From: CAYHEQ01 sp964355795
GTDB lineage: Bacteria; Patescibacteriota; JACPGU01
Assembly (NCBI GenBank): GCA_964355795.1
Contig: CAYHEQ010000022.1
Span: 1 to 14,258, forward strand
Length of the DNA: 14,258 nt
Direction: 5' to 3'
In this document: positions 5,252 to 11,763 of the stretch, in pieces
Layout of the letters: the number at the start of each line of letters is the position of its first letter
Position numbering within the stretch: position 1 is the first letter of the stretch
The notes under the pieces: model-generated
The model's input: only the letters and a program-made list of their open reading frames with translations
Database searches by the model: none
Told to the model about the DNA's origin: nothing
Made by a program: the position numbers and the translations under genes

Positions 5252-5267
5252 TGTCGGACATTGCCAA
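5245..5267. repeat. REP-like palindrome upstream of the RAYT gene
   Basis: Arms TTGGCAATGTC (5245-5255) and GACATTGCCAA (5257-5267) surround a single G. The copy is inverted with respect to the downstream copy at 4475-4495, which has C at the centre. Confidence 0.9.
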
Positions 5268-5270
5268 GAT

Positions 5271-5298
5271 AAAAAAACCGCCCTGTGGAAAGGGCGGG
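5271..5298 (-). terminator. Rho-independent terminator of the 5334-6995 gene
   Basis: On the minus strand CCGCCCT, a 6-nt loop, AGGGCGG and then seven T (complement of the A run at 5271-5277). Confidence 0.85.
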
Positions 5299-5327
5299 TA
5301 GCCAGTCTTTTGCGAAAAGACTGGCTA
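5299..5327. repeat. 13-bp perfect hairpin in the 3' untranslated region
   Basis: TAGCCAGTCTTTT (5299-5311) and AAAAGACTGGCTA (5315-5327) with a 3-nt loop GCG. It lies between the stop codon and the terminator, so the mRNA ends in two stacked hairpins. It could be an RNA-protecting structure or another inserted palindrome. Confidence 0.8.
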
Positions 5328-5333
5328 GAGAGA

Positions 5334-6995
5334 TCAGCTGGAAGCGCCGGATTTGGGCTTGGCGCATTCCAACCGCTGAAGTTTTTCGAAAGTTTCCTGG
5401 GCGTCGGCGAGACGCGATTTGAATTTCTTCACTTCGCAGATGCCCACGCCGTCGGCGTGATGGCGCCGACCGATTAAAACCGAGAGGAGCGCTCGGCCGT
5501 TGGAATAAACCACCGCGTCAATCCGCCCGCAATCAGTGATTTCTTCCTCCCGCACTGCGCTGGTGGCGGTATCGGTGATCGTGAGGGTATGCTCGTAGCA
5601 GACGCCCACTTCCACCTTGTCGAGATCCACCTTGCGCGCGCTCAAGCGCGCCTGGGCTTTGGCCACCTGTTCGGCAGAAAAAATGCAGGAGGGCCGATAG
5701 TCCAGATTTTTGCCTGGGAGAAGGGAGGCGAGAGGCCGATAGCCCTTGGCATCCATGACGACCGACACCAGCGCCCAGTCCTGCAGGAAGCCGTAGATTT
5801 CCTCGTCGGTTTCCCGTAGCAGATTCGGGTCAAGGCTGGCCCAGAGATCGTCCTCGCAGACAGTCTTTTTGGCCTTGGCCAAAGATCCTTCCTCGGCTTT
5901 TTCGGCCGACTGTGGCTCGTCCGCCGGTTTTTCCTCCGGCTTCGGCTTTTCCACCTTGGCCGGCTCGGCTTCCACGGGAGTAATCGCAACCGCGACTGCT
6001 TCCTTCGGGAGCTCTTTCGGCTCGGCCGTTTGGGGAGCGTTTTCGGCGGTCTTGACCGGCGTTTTGGCGTCCGGGATATAGACCACCCCGTAGAAAGAAA
6101 AGCTCTGGGGGTTCTTGGCGTTGGGATAAAGCATCGTCACCCCGGCCAACCGACCGGCGTCGGTGTAGTATTTGCCGAAAGTTCCCGGTGTCTTCCCCTT
6201 TTCGCCCGCCAGACAGCTCCTGACGTCGAAAAGGAATCTCAAATCCGTTCCCGCTATCTTTTCTGAACCGGAGTTGTCGATGCAGACATTGTACTGCACC
6301 GACCGTTCCACCAGTAAGCCGATGCTATGAGCGAAAGTAATCATCTGCTCCATCGGACTGATGGTCTTGAGAAAGGACAGGGTCTTGTAGGTCTTTTCCC
6401 CCGCCCGCATATCGCGCGGTAAAGCAACAATCTGCTCCGCTGACGACGACGTCGGCGGAGCCGGCTGATCGATGACCGCTCGGTCGGATTTGGTTTCGAT
6501 CGGTGATGCGACCAAATCTTCCGCTTGCGGTGAGCTTGTCGAATTCGTCGGCGCGGTTGTCGAAACTTCCGAGGTCGTAGGCTCTTTGTTCTCGGCTAAA
6601 ACCGTATCTTCGGCTGATACTACCGGCGCCTCAAAGAGGTAAAAGTCGTACTTTTTCCCCTCGCCGACTTGGTGGGCGATTAAATACTCGCCCTTGTCGG
6701 CGCCATCGATAGCGGTAGCCCCGTAGAGCCACCCCGATTTTTCGCACTTTTCGACCACTTCGTAATTGATCTCCGAATAGTGGATATCGAGAATGCGATT
6801 CTCGGTCAGACAGACTTTAATCGGTTCGCCCTCTTTGAGCGTCCGACCGATGGCCACCAGGGCTTTGTCCACCTGAGCGACGACATCAATGTCGCTCGCG
6901 ACATAAGTCCCCAGATAAGCCATCGTGGCCGCTTGGGCTCCGGTCGTCGAACCGAGCAACAACAACGAGAACAAACAAAAAATGATTCTTTTCAT
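5334..6995 (-). CDS. Secreted protein with three repeated Cys-pair domains and Pro/Glu/Ala-rich linkers, 553 aa
   Basis: The family is not recognised. The ATG at 6995 was chosen because AAGGAGGG lies seven bases upstream and is followed by a signal peptide (MKRIIFCLFSLLLLG...AQA, cleavage near residue 22); an upstream ATG at 7061 has neither. Three stretches share the pattern hydrophobic-V-C, 21-22 residues, C: C62-C84, C238-C261 and C466-C489. Each is followed by a strand such as GEYLIAHQV, SFYGVVYIP or RALLSVLIG, suggesting three divergent copies of one domain with a disulphide. Low-complexity linkers (about 123-190 and 310-378, Thr/Ser/Pro then Pro/Glu/Ala/Lys) separate them. The gene is visibly G+C-richer than its neighbours. 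It has its own promoter and terminator. Likely extracellular or cell-surface. Confidence 0.85.
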   Translation of the reverse strand: MKRIIFCLFSLLLLGSTTGAQAATMAYLGTYVASDIDVVAQVDKALVAIGRTLKEGEPIKVCLTENRILDIHYSEINYEVVEKCEKSGWLYGATAIDGADKGEYLIAHQVGEGKKYDFYLFEAPVVSAEDTVLAENKEPTTSEVSTTAPTNSTSSPQAEDLVASPIETKSDRAVIDQPAPPTSSSAEQIVALPRDMRAGEKTYKTLSFLKTISPMEQMITFAHSIGLLVERSVQYNVCIDNSGSEKIAGTDLRFLFDVRSCLAGEKGKTPGTFGKYYTDAGRLAGVTMLYPNAKNPQSFSFYGVVYIPDAKTPVKTAENAPQTAEPKELPKEAVAVAITPVEAEPAKVEKPKPEEKPADEPQSAEKAEEGSLAKAKKTVCEDDLWASLDPNLLRETDEEIYGFLQDWALVSVVMDAKGYRPLASLLPGKNLDYRPSCIFSAEQVAKAQARLSARKVDLDKVEVGVCYEHTLTITDTATSAVREEEITDCGRIDAVVYSNGRALLSVLIGRRHHADGVGICEVKKFKSRLADAQETFEKLQRLECAKPKSGASS

Positions 6996-7086
6996 TTCCA
7001 GCCCTCCTTCAAGGGAAAAAGCGACATTTTGGATTTTGTCTTTGAGTTTCTCAAAGGGCAAGGCGCTATTTCTAGCGTATGAACGG

Positions 7087-7116
7087 ATTTTAGCATACTT
7101 CAGCCACTTTTGTCAA
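7087..7116 (-). promoter_or_regulatory. Promoter of the 5334-6995 gene
   Basis: On the minus strand TTGACA (7116-7111), an 18-bp spacer ending in TGC, then TAAAAT (7092-7087). The start would be near 7080, a leader of about 85 nt. It is divergent from the promoter at 7132-7160. Confidence 0.65.
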
Positions 7117-7131
7117 CCCCATAGTTTGGAT

Positions 7132-7160
7132 TTGACCACAAGAAGCAAAGGACATATAAT
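7132..7160 (+). promoter_or_regulatory. Promoter of the DUF5667 gene
   Basis: TTGACC (7132-7137), a 17-bp spacer, TATAAT (7155-7160). The start is expected near 7167, about 30 nt before the ATG. Confidence 0.75.
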
Positions 7161-7197
7161 AAGTCCATCATTAGAAAATAATAATTAGGAGGACAGT

Positions 7198-8232
7198 ATG
7201 TTCAAAAAATTTTTTATCGCTTTTGTTTTGGTTTTTGCCGTCGCCCTAGCTCTGCCGGCTCTGGCCGTCGAGGAGACAAATACTACCGTTGCTGTTGATA
7301 ATTCCGCCACAACAGAAGCTACAGAAACAGCGGTAGCCGATCCTGCTATTCCGCAAGAAATATCAGCCACCGATCTCGATGTGGCCGAACCGTCAGTTCT
7401 CCCCGGTTCTTTCTGGTATCCTTTCAAGAAATTCAGTGAAAAAGTGCAAGAGATTTTGACCATCAAGCCGGAGTCTAAGGCGAAACTCGAAATGCGTTTG
7501 GCCAATAAAAGACTAGTAGAGGCTCGCGTGTTAGCCAAACAAGGAAAAACTGATGAGCTGGATAAAACGATTGAAGAATATAAGTCTCGCGCCGAAGCGG
7601 CGACAAAAAAACTCGGTGAGATAGACACGAGCCAAATGACCGATGAGCAGAAAGAAAAAATCGCCAATCTGAAAGACAAGATTACAGAGAATTCTTTGAA
7701 GCAAATCCAAGTACTGGAAAAAGTCCGAGATCAAGTACCGGAACAAGCCCGCGAGAGTATTGAAAAAAATATTGAAAAAGCCAAAGAGCGTTTGCAAGAG
7801 AGACTGGACAAATTGAGCGCCGAAGACGCGGGGAAGATCCAAGAAAGACTGGACAGTATTATGAGCAAGCTCCCGGGCAATGAAGCGACCAAGGCCGATT
7901 TCGTTAGAACTATCAAGGAGATCAAAGAAGTTACCAAAGACGCTCAATTGAAGGAGAAATTGCAAATTATTGAACAAAAACAGGCCGAAAGAGTAGGGAA
8001 ATTGATTACGGATGGCAAATTGACTCCCGAGAAAGGGCAGGAACTATTAGAGAGAATGAAGGAAAAGACAGAAGACATTAAAGAAAAAGCGGAAAAGGCC
8101 AAAGAAGCCACCCAGAAACTGAAAGAAAAAGTGGAGGAAGACGCCCAAAAGGTGAAGGAAAAAGCGCAAGAAGTCAAGGAGACCGCGCAAGAAAGATTAA
8201 AAAAGCTGAAAGAAACTACCACAGAAAAATAA
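7198..8232 (+). CDS. Secreted DUF5667-domain protein with long charged helical tail, 344 aa
   Basis: AGGAGG (7187-7192) lies five bases before the ATG. A signal peptide (MFKKFFIAFVLVFAVALALPALA, residues 1-23) is followed by a Thr/Ala-rich linker. The segment at about residues 62-130 (SVLPGSFWYPFKKFSEKVQEI, then KPESKAKLEMRLANKRLVEARVL) matches the DUF5667 pattern, in which a Pro-rich start precedes two long helices. The remainder to residue 344 is almost entirely Lys/Glu-rich helix with heptad character (for example KEKAEKAKEATQKLKEKVEED), probably a coiled coil. The family is found in cell-envelope proteins of Actinobacteria and CPR bacteria, and its function is unknown. It is exported and divergently transcribed from another secreted protein, so both may belong to the cell surface. 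Confidence 0.85.
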   Translation: MFKKFFIAFVLVFAVALALPALAVEETNTTVAVDNSATTEATETAVADPAIPQEISATDLDVAEPSVLPGSFWYPFKKFSEKVQEILTIKPESKAKLEMRLANKRLVEARVLAKQGKTDELDKTIEEYKSRAEAATKKLGEIDTSQMTDEQKEKIANLKDKITENSLKQIQVLEKVRDQVPEQARESIEKNIEKAKERLQERLDKLSAEDAGKIQERLDSIMSKLPGNEATKADFVRTIKEIKEVTKDAQLKEKLQIIEQKQAERVGKLITDGKLTPEKGQELLERMKEKTEDIKEKAEKAKEATQKLKEKVEEDAQKVKEKAQEVKETAQERLKKLKETTTEK

Positions 8233-8241
8233 AATGAGTAA

Positions 8242-8277
8242 ATATTAGCGCCCCGTCAGATGACGGGGCGCTAATAT
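8242..8277. repeat. Perfect 17-bp palindrome between convergent genes
   Basis: ATATTAGCGCCCCGTCA (8242-8258), two bases (GA), and the exact complement (8261-8277). It lies between the 3' ends of the DUF5667 gene and the YerC/YecD gene and could stop or protect both transcripts. There is no T run on either side, so a plain rho-independent terminator is not certain. The arm contains ATTAGCG, also found in the ATTCG arrays. Confidence 0.85.
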
Positions 8278-8286
8278 GATACCTGA

Positions 8287-8592
8287 CTATTCTATCCTCT
8301 TCATTATCAGTTTGTACCCCTTCTTCCCTTTTCGTATCTGCTTGGCAATTCGCGCTATCGTCGCCGAAGAAAGATGCGTTCTCCTCTCTATCTCTGCGTA
8401 GGTTTTCTCGTTTTCCAACATCATTATTGCTTGCCAACGTCGCGTTATTCCCATGATTTCTTTTTTGGTAAAAAGATCAGCAAAGAAATTCCTCGCTTCA
8501 CCCTTCGTCGTCAACCACGAAGTGGCTTTGAAAAATTCATCGCCAAATCTAGGCTTTCTTTTTTGTTTTTTTGTTTTTTTAGTCTTTGCCAT
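8287..8592 (-). CDS. Trp-repressor-like protein, YerC/YecD family
   Basis: The 101-aa protein has a very basic N-terminus (KTKKTKKQKRKPR) followed by the YerC/YecD form of the TrpR fold: LTTKGEARNFFADLFTKKEIMGITRRWQAIMML (about residues 28-60). The helix-turn-helix TYAEIERRTHLSSATIARIAKQI then spans about 64-86, with a conserved GKKGY after it. It should bind DNA as a dimer. Ligand and targets in this family are poorly known, and no trp gene is nearby. It is monocistronic or read with the FAD gene upstream on the same strand (68 nt apart). Only a weak GTAGG site precedes the ATG. Confidence 0.88.
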   Translation of the reverse strand: MAKTKKTKKQKRKPRFGDEFFKATSWLTTKGEARNFFADLFTKKEIMGITRRWQAIMMLENEKTYAEIERRTHLSSATIARIAKQIRKGKKGYKLIMKRIE

Positions 8593-8631
8593 AAACCTAC
8601 TTTAACATACTAAAGCAAATTTAGAATACCT

Positions 8632-8667
8632 ATTCGTACAATTCGCTTTAATTCAAACAATTAGCGA
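8632..8667. repeat. ATTCG array at the 3' end of the FAD oxidoreductase gene
   Basis: Units ATTCGTACA, ATTCGCTTTA, ATTCAAACA and ATTAGCGATT follow in tandem with a 9-10 nt period. The terminal AATTAGCGATT is identical to that of the array at 869-898, and its TTA is again the stop codon of a minus-strand gene. Confidence 0.55.
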
Positions 8668-10031
8668 TTGGAAGACCAGTAGACCCATCCCAGATAGAAA
8701 ACGATGGTGATAGTCTCCACGAGAGCAAAGACGATAATCCATTTCCTCTTGCCCAATCTTCTTTTGAGTCTTTCGGCTAGGGCTATTCTATAATTTGTCC
8801 TGCCCTCTTTTTCGCCCTCTGTCGCCATTTCCTCTTCTACTTTGGCGCGTCTTTTCTTTATCGTCTTTGGCGCTTTGAGCTTAGTCCCTGTCCGATAGAG
8901 ATCCAGAATATTTTTGGCGGGATGATAGGCTTTGGTGACTAACGCTTTCAAAACTTGAGAGGCCAAAAAACCACCCACCATACTATTTTTGGAAAATCCT
9001 AGCGCGACAAAAATTCTACCCCGATAATGAGGGTGGTCAAAAACATAAGGCAATCCGTCTCGAGTCTTCAAAACCCCTCCCGACCACGAATCCTCTATCG
9101 TCGGCGCATATTGGAAAATATTTGCTAGCATTTCCTCCAAGCTCGCCCTTACCAAATCTCTCCTTCCCTGCTTTTCCATCTCCATGATGACCGTTCTCTC
9201 GTCTAGGCTTCTGATACAAAAATGAGGGCTGGCAATATCCCAAAAAATGCCTCTAGGCAAAGGAGATTTTTCAAAACTCAAAGCCAACGACCTCATGATC
9301 ACGGGGCGAGTCAAAACATCCAGTTCCCCGAAAAATATAGGGGGCGCTTCCGTGGCCAAAATAAGTTGAGAGGCGATAACGGAACCTTCAATGGTCGCGA
9401 CAGCAATCTTGTCTCCTACCTCAATGTCAATGACCTCTGATTCCTCATAAACTCGTAATTTGTTTTTGTCTATTTTGGCCAGGAGCAAGAAAAGTAAGGC
9501 GCGGGGATTGCCAGTCGCTTCGTCAATAAATCTCACGGCGTTGGTGAAGGGTAGAGCGTTATTACTGGCTGTCGCTTCGTCCACCCAACTAACTCTGTTG
9601 CCTATTCTCTCTAGAATTTTCCATTCCTTTTTCGCGCCGATGGTAGCTTTGTCAAAGGAGCCAGCATAGCTATTTACTTTCAAAAAATCGCAATCTATAG
9701 CTTCTTTTTCTATTAATTCAAAAAGCTCTTTTTGCGCCAAAGAATACGCACTATAAAATCTCGCCCCGAGATCAAACCCGTAATCTTCAGCCAAATCGGT
9801 GGAAGAAATATGGGGCATCCTCGTCATAATTCCCAGAGAAGAACCCGTCGTCCCCGTTCCCAAATGTTTTTTTTCTAACAAAACGACCGAATAGCCTTCC
9901 TTGACTAATTGCCATGCGGTGAAAATGCCCAGTAGCCCCCCACCGACAACAATAACATTGGCTGTCGTATGGCCGGAAAGTGGCGGGTAGAGAAGGCGGT
10001 CAGGAACAGATTGGAACCATGGAGAAGGCAT
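8661..10031 (-). CDS. FAD-dependent oxidoreductase (DAO family) with C-terminal membrane anchor, 456 aa
   Basis: The N-terminal segment WFQSVPDRLLYPPLSG resembles the lead-in of DadA/PuuB-like amine oxidoreductases. The Rossmann motif VIVVGGGLLGIFTAWQLVKEG (glycines 30-32 and 35) ends at E53, the usual ribose-binding acid. HLGTGTTGSS and the C-terminal SGGVLKTRDGLPYVF and VALGFSKNSMVGG fit the FAD-binding lobes of the DAO family. Unusually, a basic region (about residues 380-430) is followed by one hydrophobic helix (about 431-452) at the very C-terminus. This would anchor the catalytic domain to the inner face of the membrane (positive-inside rule). The substrate cannot be told. No Shine-Dalgarno precedes the ATG and a 7-nt-period array lies 11 nt upstream. 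The final NR and stop come from an ATTCG array. Confidence 0.88.
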   Translation of the reverse strand: MPSPWFQSVPDRLLYPPLSGHTTANVIVVGGGLLGIFTAWQLVKEGYSVVLLEKKHLGTGTTGSSLGIMTRMPHISSTDLAEDYGFDLGARFYSAYSLAQKELFELIEKEAIDCDFLKVNSYAGSFDKATIGAKKEWKILERIGNRVSWVDEATASNNALPFTNAVRFIDEATGNPRALLFLLLAKIDKNKLRVYEESEVIDIEVGDKIAVATIEGSVIASQLILATEAPPIFFGELDVLTRPVIMRSLALSFEKSPLPRGIFWDIASPHFCIRSLDERTVIMEMEKQGRRDLVRASLEEMLANIFQYAPTIEDSWSGGVLKTRDGLPYVFDHPHYRGRIFVALGFSKNSMVGGFLASQVLKALVTKAYHPAKNILDLYRTGTKLKAPKTIKKRRAKVEEEMATEGEKEGRTNYRIALAERLKRRLGKRKWIIVFALVETITIVFYLGWVYWSSNR

Positions 10032-10041
10032 AGGGGAAGGG

Positions 10042-10062
10042 TTAGGTTATAGGTTGTAGGTT
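10042..10062. repeat. Three-unit heptamer array upstream of the FAD oxidoreductase gene
   Basis: TTAGGTT, ATAGGTT, GTAGGTT in tandem (7-nt period), continuing imperfectly as ATGGGGA. It lies 11 bp before the start codon at 10031 where a ribosome site would be expected. Confidence 0.65.
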
Positions 10063-10095
10063 ATGGGGAAGAAAAAAATGAAAAAATGCCCGTTT

Positions 10096-10129
10096 GTAGT
10101 TTTGTGATTCTATTGTAATATAAAACTAC
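10096..10129. repeat. Inverted repeat GTAGTTTT...AAAACTAC
   Basis: Eight-base perfect arms (10096-10103 and 10122-10129) enclose an 18-nt AT-rich loop in the intergenic region between the divergent FAD and patatin genes. A possible weak plus-strand promoter (TTGTAG at 10094, TAATAT at 10116, 16-bp spacer) overlaps it and may serve the patatin gene. Confidence 0.4.
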
Positions 10130-10145
10130 CTGATATTGAAATTCT

Positions 10146-10195
10146 ATTCGCCTTCTATTCGTAGATTCGCATGCATTAGCATATTCGCATCGCGT
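10146..10195. repeat. ATTCG array directly upstream of the patatin gene
   Basis: ATTCGCCTTCT, ATTCGTAG, ATTCGCATGC, ATTAGCAT, ATTCGCATCGCG run up to the base before the ATG region. The unit matches the arrays at 869-898 and 8632-8667. Confidence 0.5.
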
Positions 10196-10196
10196 C

Positions 10197-11021
10197 ATGA
10201 AAATTTCCAATCCTTTTCGCAGAAAAAAAATCGGTCTGGCCCTCGGTTCGGGCGGAGTTCGAGGTATGGCGCATGTCGGCGTGATTAAAATTCTTTTGGG
10301 AAATAATATTCCGATAGATTTCGTTGCGGGGTCCAGTATCGGCGCTTTCGTCGGCGCGCATTGGAGCAAATATCAAGACTTTGACTTGTTAAAGCAAGCG
10401 GTGCTGGGAGGCAAGAAAGAGAAACTCCGCGCCCTGCTCGAGCCGGCGTGGCGCGGAGGATTGGTCAAGGGCGACAAATTGCAAAAATTGCTGGAAATCT
10501 ATCTCGGTAAAAAAACAAAAATTGAGGAGCTGAAGACTCTTTTCTCGGCCACGGCGGTAGATTTGATTTCCGGTCGAGAAGTGGTTTTTTCTAAGGGGGA
10601 TCTAGTTTCGGTCGTTCGCGCCAGTATGTGTATCCCGGGGATTTTTGAGCCGGTAGCGTATCAGAAAATGTTGCTTGTGGATGGTGGCGTGACTAATCCC
10701 GTACCGGCCAATGTGGTGAAAAAAATGGGCGCCGATATTGTCATCTCGGTCAATCTTGATGCTCAAGAAGTAGAACGTTATAATTCTGGAAAAATGCCTT
10801 CTATCCGCAGTGTGGCTTCGCGCGTTTTTGATATCACCAGAAACACTCTGGCCAATGTCCATGATGCCGAAACGGATATTGAAATCCAGCCAGAAATCGC
10901 TGTGGATGGTTTGAAATCTTGGGAAGAGTTTTTCACCCAAAAAGGCAAGGAAGAAGAATTCATGAGAGCCGGAGAAGAGGCAACAAGGAAGAAACTGAAA
11001 GAGATAAGGCTGTTGCTCTAA
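10197..11021 (+). CDS. Patatin-like phospholipase (RssA-like), 274 aa
   Basis: Patatin-family lipid acyl hydrolases use a Ser-Asp dyad. The oxyanion-hole motif GSGGVRG (residues 17-23), the nucleophile motif GSSIG (Ser47) and the DGG motif with Asp162 are all present in the usual order. They sit in the compact bacterial length typical of RssA/YlbK relatives. No signal peptide or membrane segment is seen, so it is probably cytoplasmic or peripheral. The basic start MKISNPFRRKKIG suits contact with the membrane. No Shine-Dalgarno precedes the ATG; the upstream bases are an ATTCG array. A strong bidirectional terminator follows immediately after the stop. The physiological lipid substrate is unknown. 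Confidence 0.93.
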   Translation: MKISNPFRRKKIGLALGSGGVRGMAHVGVIKILLGNNIPIDFVAGSSIGAFVGAHWSKYQDFDLLKQAVLGGKKEKLRALLEPAWRGGLVKGDKLQKLLEIYLGKKTKIEELKTLFSATAVDLISGREVVFSKGDLVSVVRASMCIPGIFEPVAYQKMLLVDGGVTNPVPANVVKKMGADIVISVNLDAQEVERYNSGKMPSIRSVASRVFDITRNTLANVHDAETDIEIQPEIAVDGLKSWEEFFTQKGKEEEFMRAGEEATRKKLKEIRLLL

Positions 11022-11052
11022 AAAAGTTCTCCGAGTACTCGGAGAACTTTTT
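11021..11052. terminator. Bidirectional rho-independent terminator
   Basis: Arms AAAAAGTTCTCCGAGT and ACTCGGAGAACTTTTT form a perfect 32-nt palindrome. It begins at the last base of the patatin stop codon and ends five bases from the tRNA-Val 3' end, so it can stop both convergent transcripts. Confidence 0.9.
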
Positions 11053-11056
11053 GTAA

Positions 11057-11128
11057 TGGGCGGTACTGGGATCGAACCAGTGGCCTTTTCTACGTCAAAG
11101 AAACGCTCTACCACTGAGCTAACCGCCC
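11057..11128 (-). tRNA. tRNA-Val (anticodon GAC)
   Basis: The 72-nt cloverleaf has acceptor GGGCGGT/ACCGCCC and discriminator A. The D arm is GCTC-AGTGGTA-GAGC, the anticodon stem TTTCT/AGAAA with loop TTGACGT (anticodon GAC), the variable loop AGGCC, and the T arm ACTGG-TTCGATC-CCAGT. The 3' CCA is not encoded. Its first ten bases overlap the end of the upstream protease gene on the same strand. Confidence 0.96.
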
Positions 11129-11523
11129 GCAAATCTTTCTTTGAGCTCTATTTCTTCTTTTAATAAATCAAACTTGACGATGAAATTGTCAAAGAATCCT
11201 ATTTGCCCCACTATTCCATGCCCAGAATCTGACATCTTTAGCAGAAAACAAACGGGGATTTTGAGATTATGACCCCCAATTTCTATTTCAATGTCATGGA
11301 CATAGCAATCTTCTTTTTCTCCCGTCACCCCCATGACAATTCCCTTGTGCCCCGAAAATAAATCTATACCTAAAATTTCGGCGATGTCCGAACCAAAAAT
11401 GCAAACATCAGCTCCCGAGTCAATCAAGACTTCATAATAAGTAGCGTAGTCTTTATTCTTGACCAACAGAGGAACGACAGGCCTTAGAAACCCCTGCCCA
11501 TACTTTTTATATTTAAACTTCAT
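11119..11523 (-). CDS. Retropepsin-like aspartic protease, 134 aa
   Basis: VLIDSGADVCIFG (catalytic D35 in D-S-G) is the retropepsin active-site signature. It is preceded by a strand (YYEVLID), and a downstream GIVGQIGFFDNFIVKFDL matches the second conserved block. Single-domain retropepsins of this size work as dimers. There is no signal peptide, so it is probably cytoplasmic. Its ATG overlaps the stop of the upstream DUF5678 gene (ATGA), so the two are translationally coupled. Its own TAG stop lies inside the tRNA-Val gene (bases 8-10 of the tRNA), giving a 10-nt overlap. Cellular substrate unknown. Confidence 0.85.
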   Translation of the reverse strand: MKFKYKKYGQGFLRPVVPLLVKNKDYATYYEVLIDSGADVCIFGSDIAEILGIDLFSGHKGIVMGVTGEKEDCYVHDIEIEIGGHNLKIPVCFLLKMSDSGHGIVGQIGFFDNFIVKFDLLKEEIELKERFAGG

Positions 11524-11717
11524 ATATTAGCGCCAATGAAAGTAATCAGCTCTTTAGGCATATAGGCCAATATGGGCATCTTATAGCCCTTTTTGCGAGC
11601 TTTGTCGAGAGCTTCTTTGGCCGTTTTTCCAGACGCAATAACAGTTATCTCATCTTTTTTGAGCGCCACCCAGAGACCTTTATATTTTTTATAGATTTCG
11701 GTCCAGTCTATTGCCAT
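11520..11717 (-). CDS. DUF5678 domain protein, 65 aa
   Basis: The short protein has the DUF5678 pattern: YKKYKGLWVALKKDEITVIASGKTAKEALDKARKKGYKMPILAYMP, a compact beta-alpha fold covering nearly its whole length (about residues 8-55). The family occurs in bacteria and archaea and is of unknown function, often beside retropepsin-like genes as here. The TGA stop overlaps the protease ATG by four bases (ATGA). A TATAAT six bases before the ATG and the lack of a Shine-Dalgarno suggest a leaderless message. A chaperone, inhibitor or substrate-adaptor role for the protease is conceivable but unproven. Confidence 0.8.
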   Translation of the reverse strand: MAIDWTEIYKKYKGLWVALKKDEITVIASGKTAKEALDKARKKGYKMPILAYMPKELITFIGANI

Positions 11718-11723
11718 ACCAAA

Positions 11724-11751
11724 ATTATACTATTTTTTGATAAAAAAACAA
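11724..11751 (-). promoter_or_regulatory. Promoter of the DUF5678-protease operon, probably leaderless
   Basis: On the minus strand TTGTTT, a 16-bp spacer and TATAAT (11729-11724) are followed by TTTGGT and the ATG at 11717. Transcription would start at the A of ATG. Confidence 0.6.
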
Positions 11752-11763
11752 CCTTGCTTCTCT

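Noticed and set aside
7185..8222. Several minus-strand frames opposite the DUF5667 gene
   Set aside because: Ser/Phe/Leu-rich antisense of Lys/Glu codons; no initiation signals.
10602..11132. Minus-strand open frame of 176 codons beginning MRAVSSVVERFFDVEKATGSIPVPP
   Set aside because: Its start is the antisense-free reading of tRNA-Val and the rest is opposite the patatin gene, which has all catalytic motifs. This opening peptide is a common artefact of translated tRNA genes.
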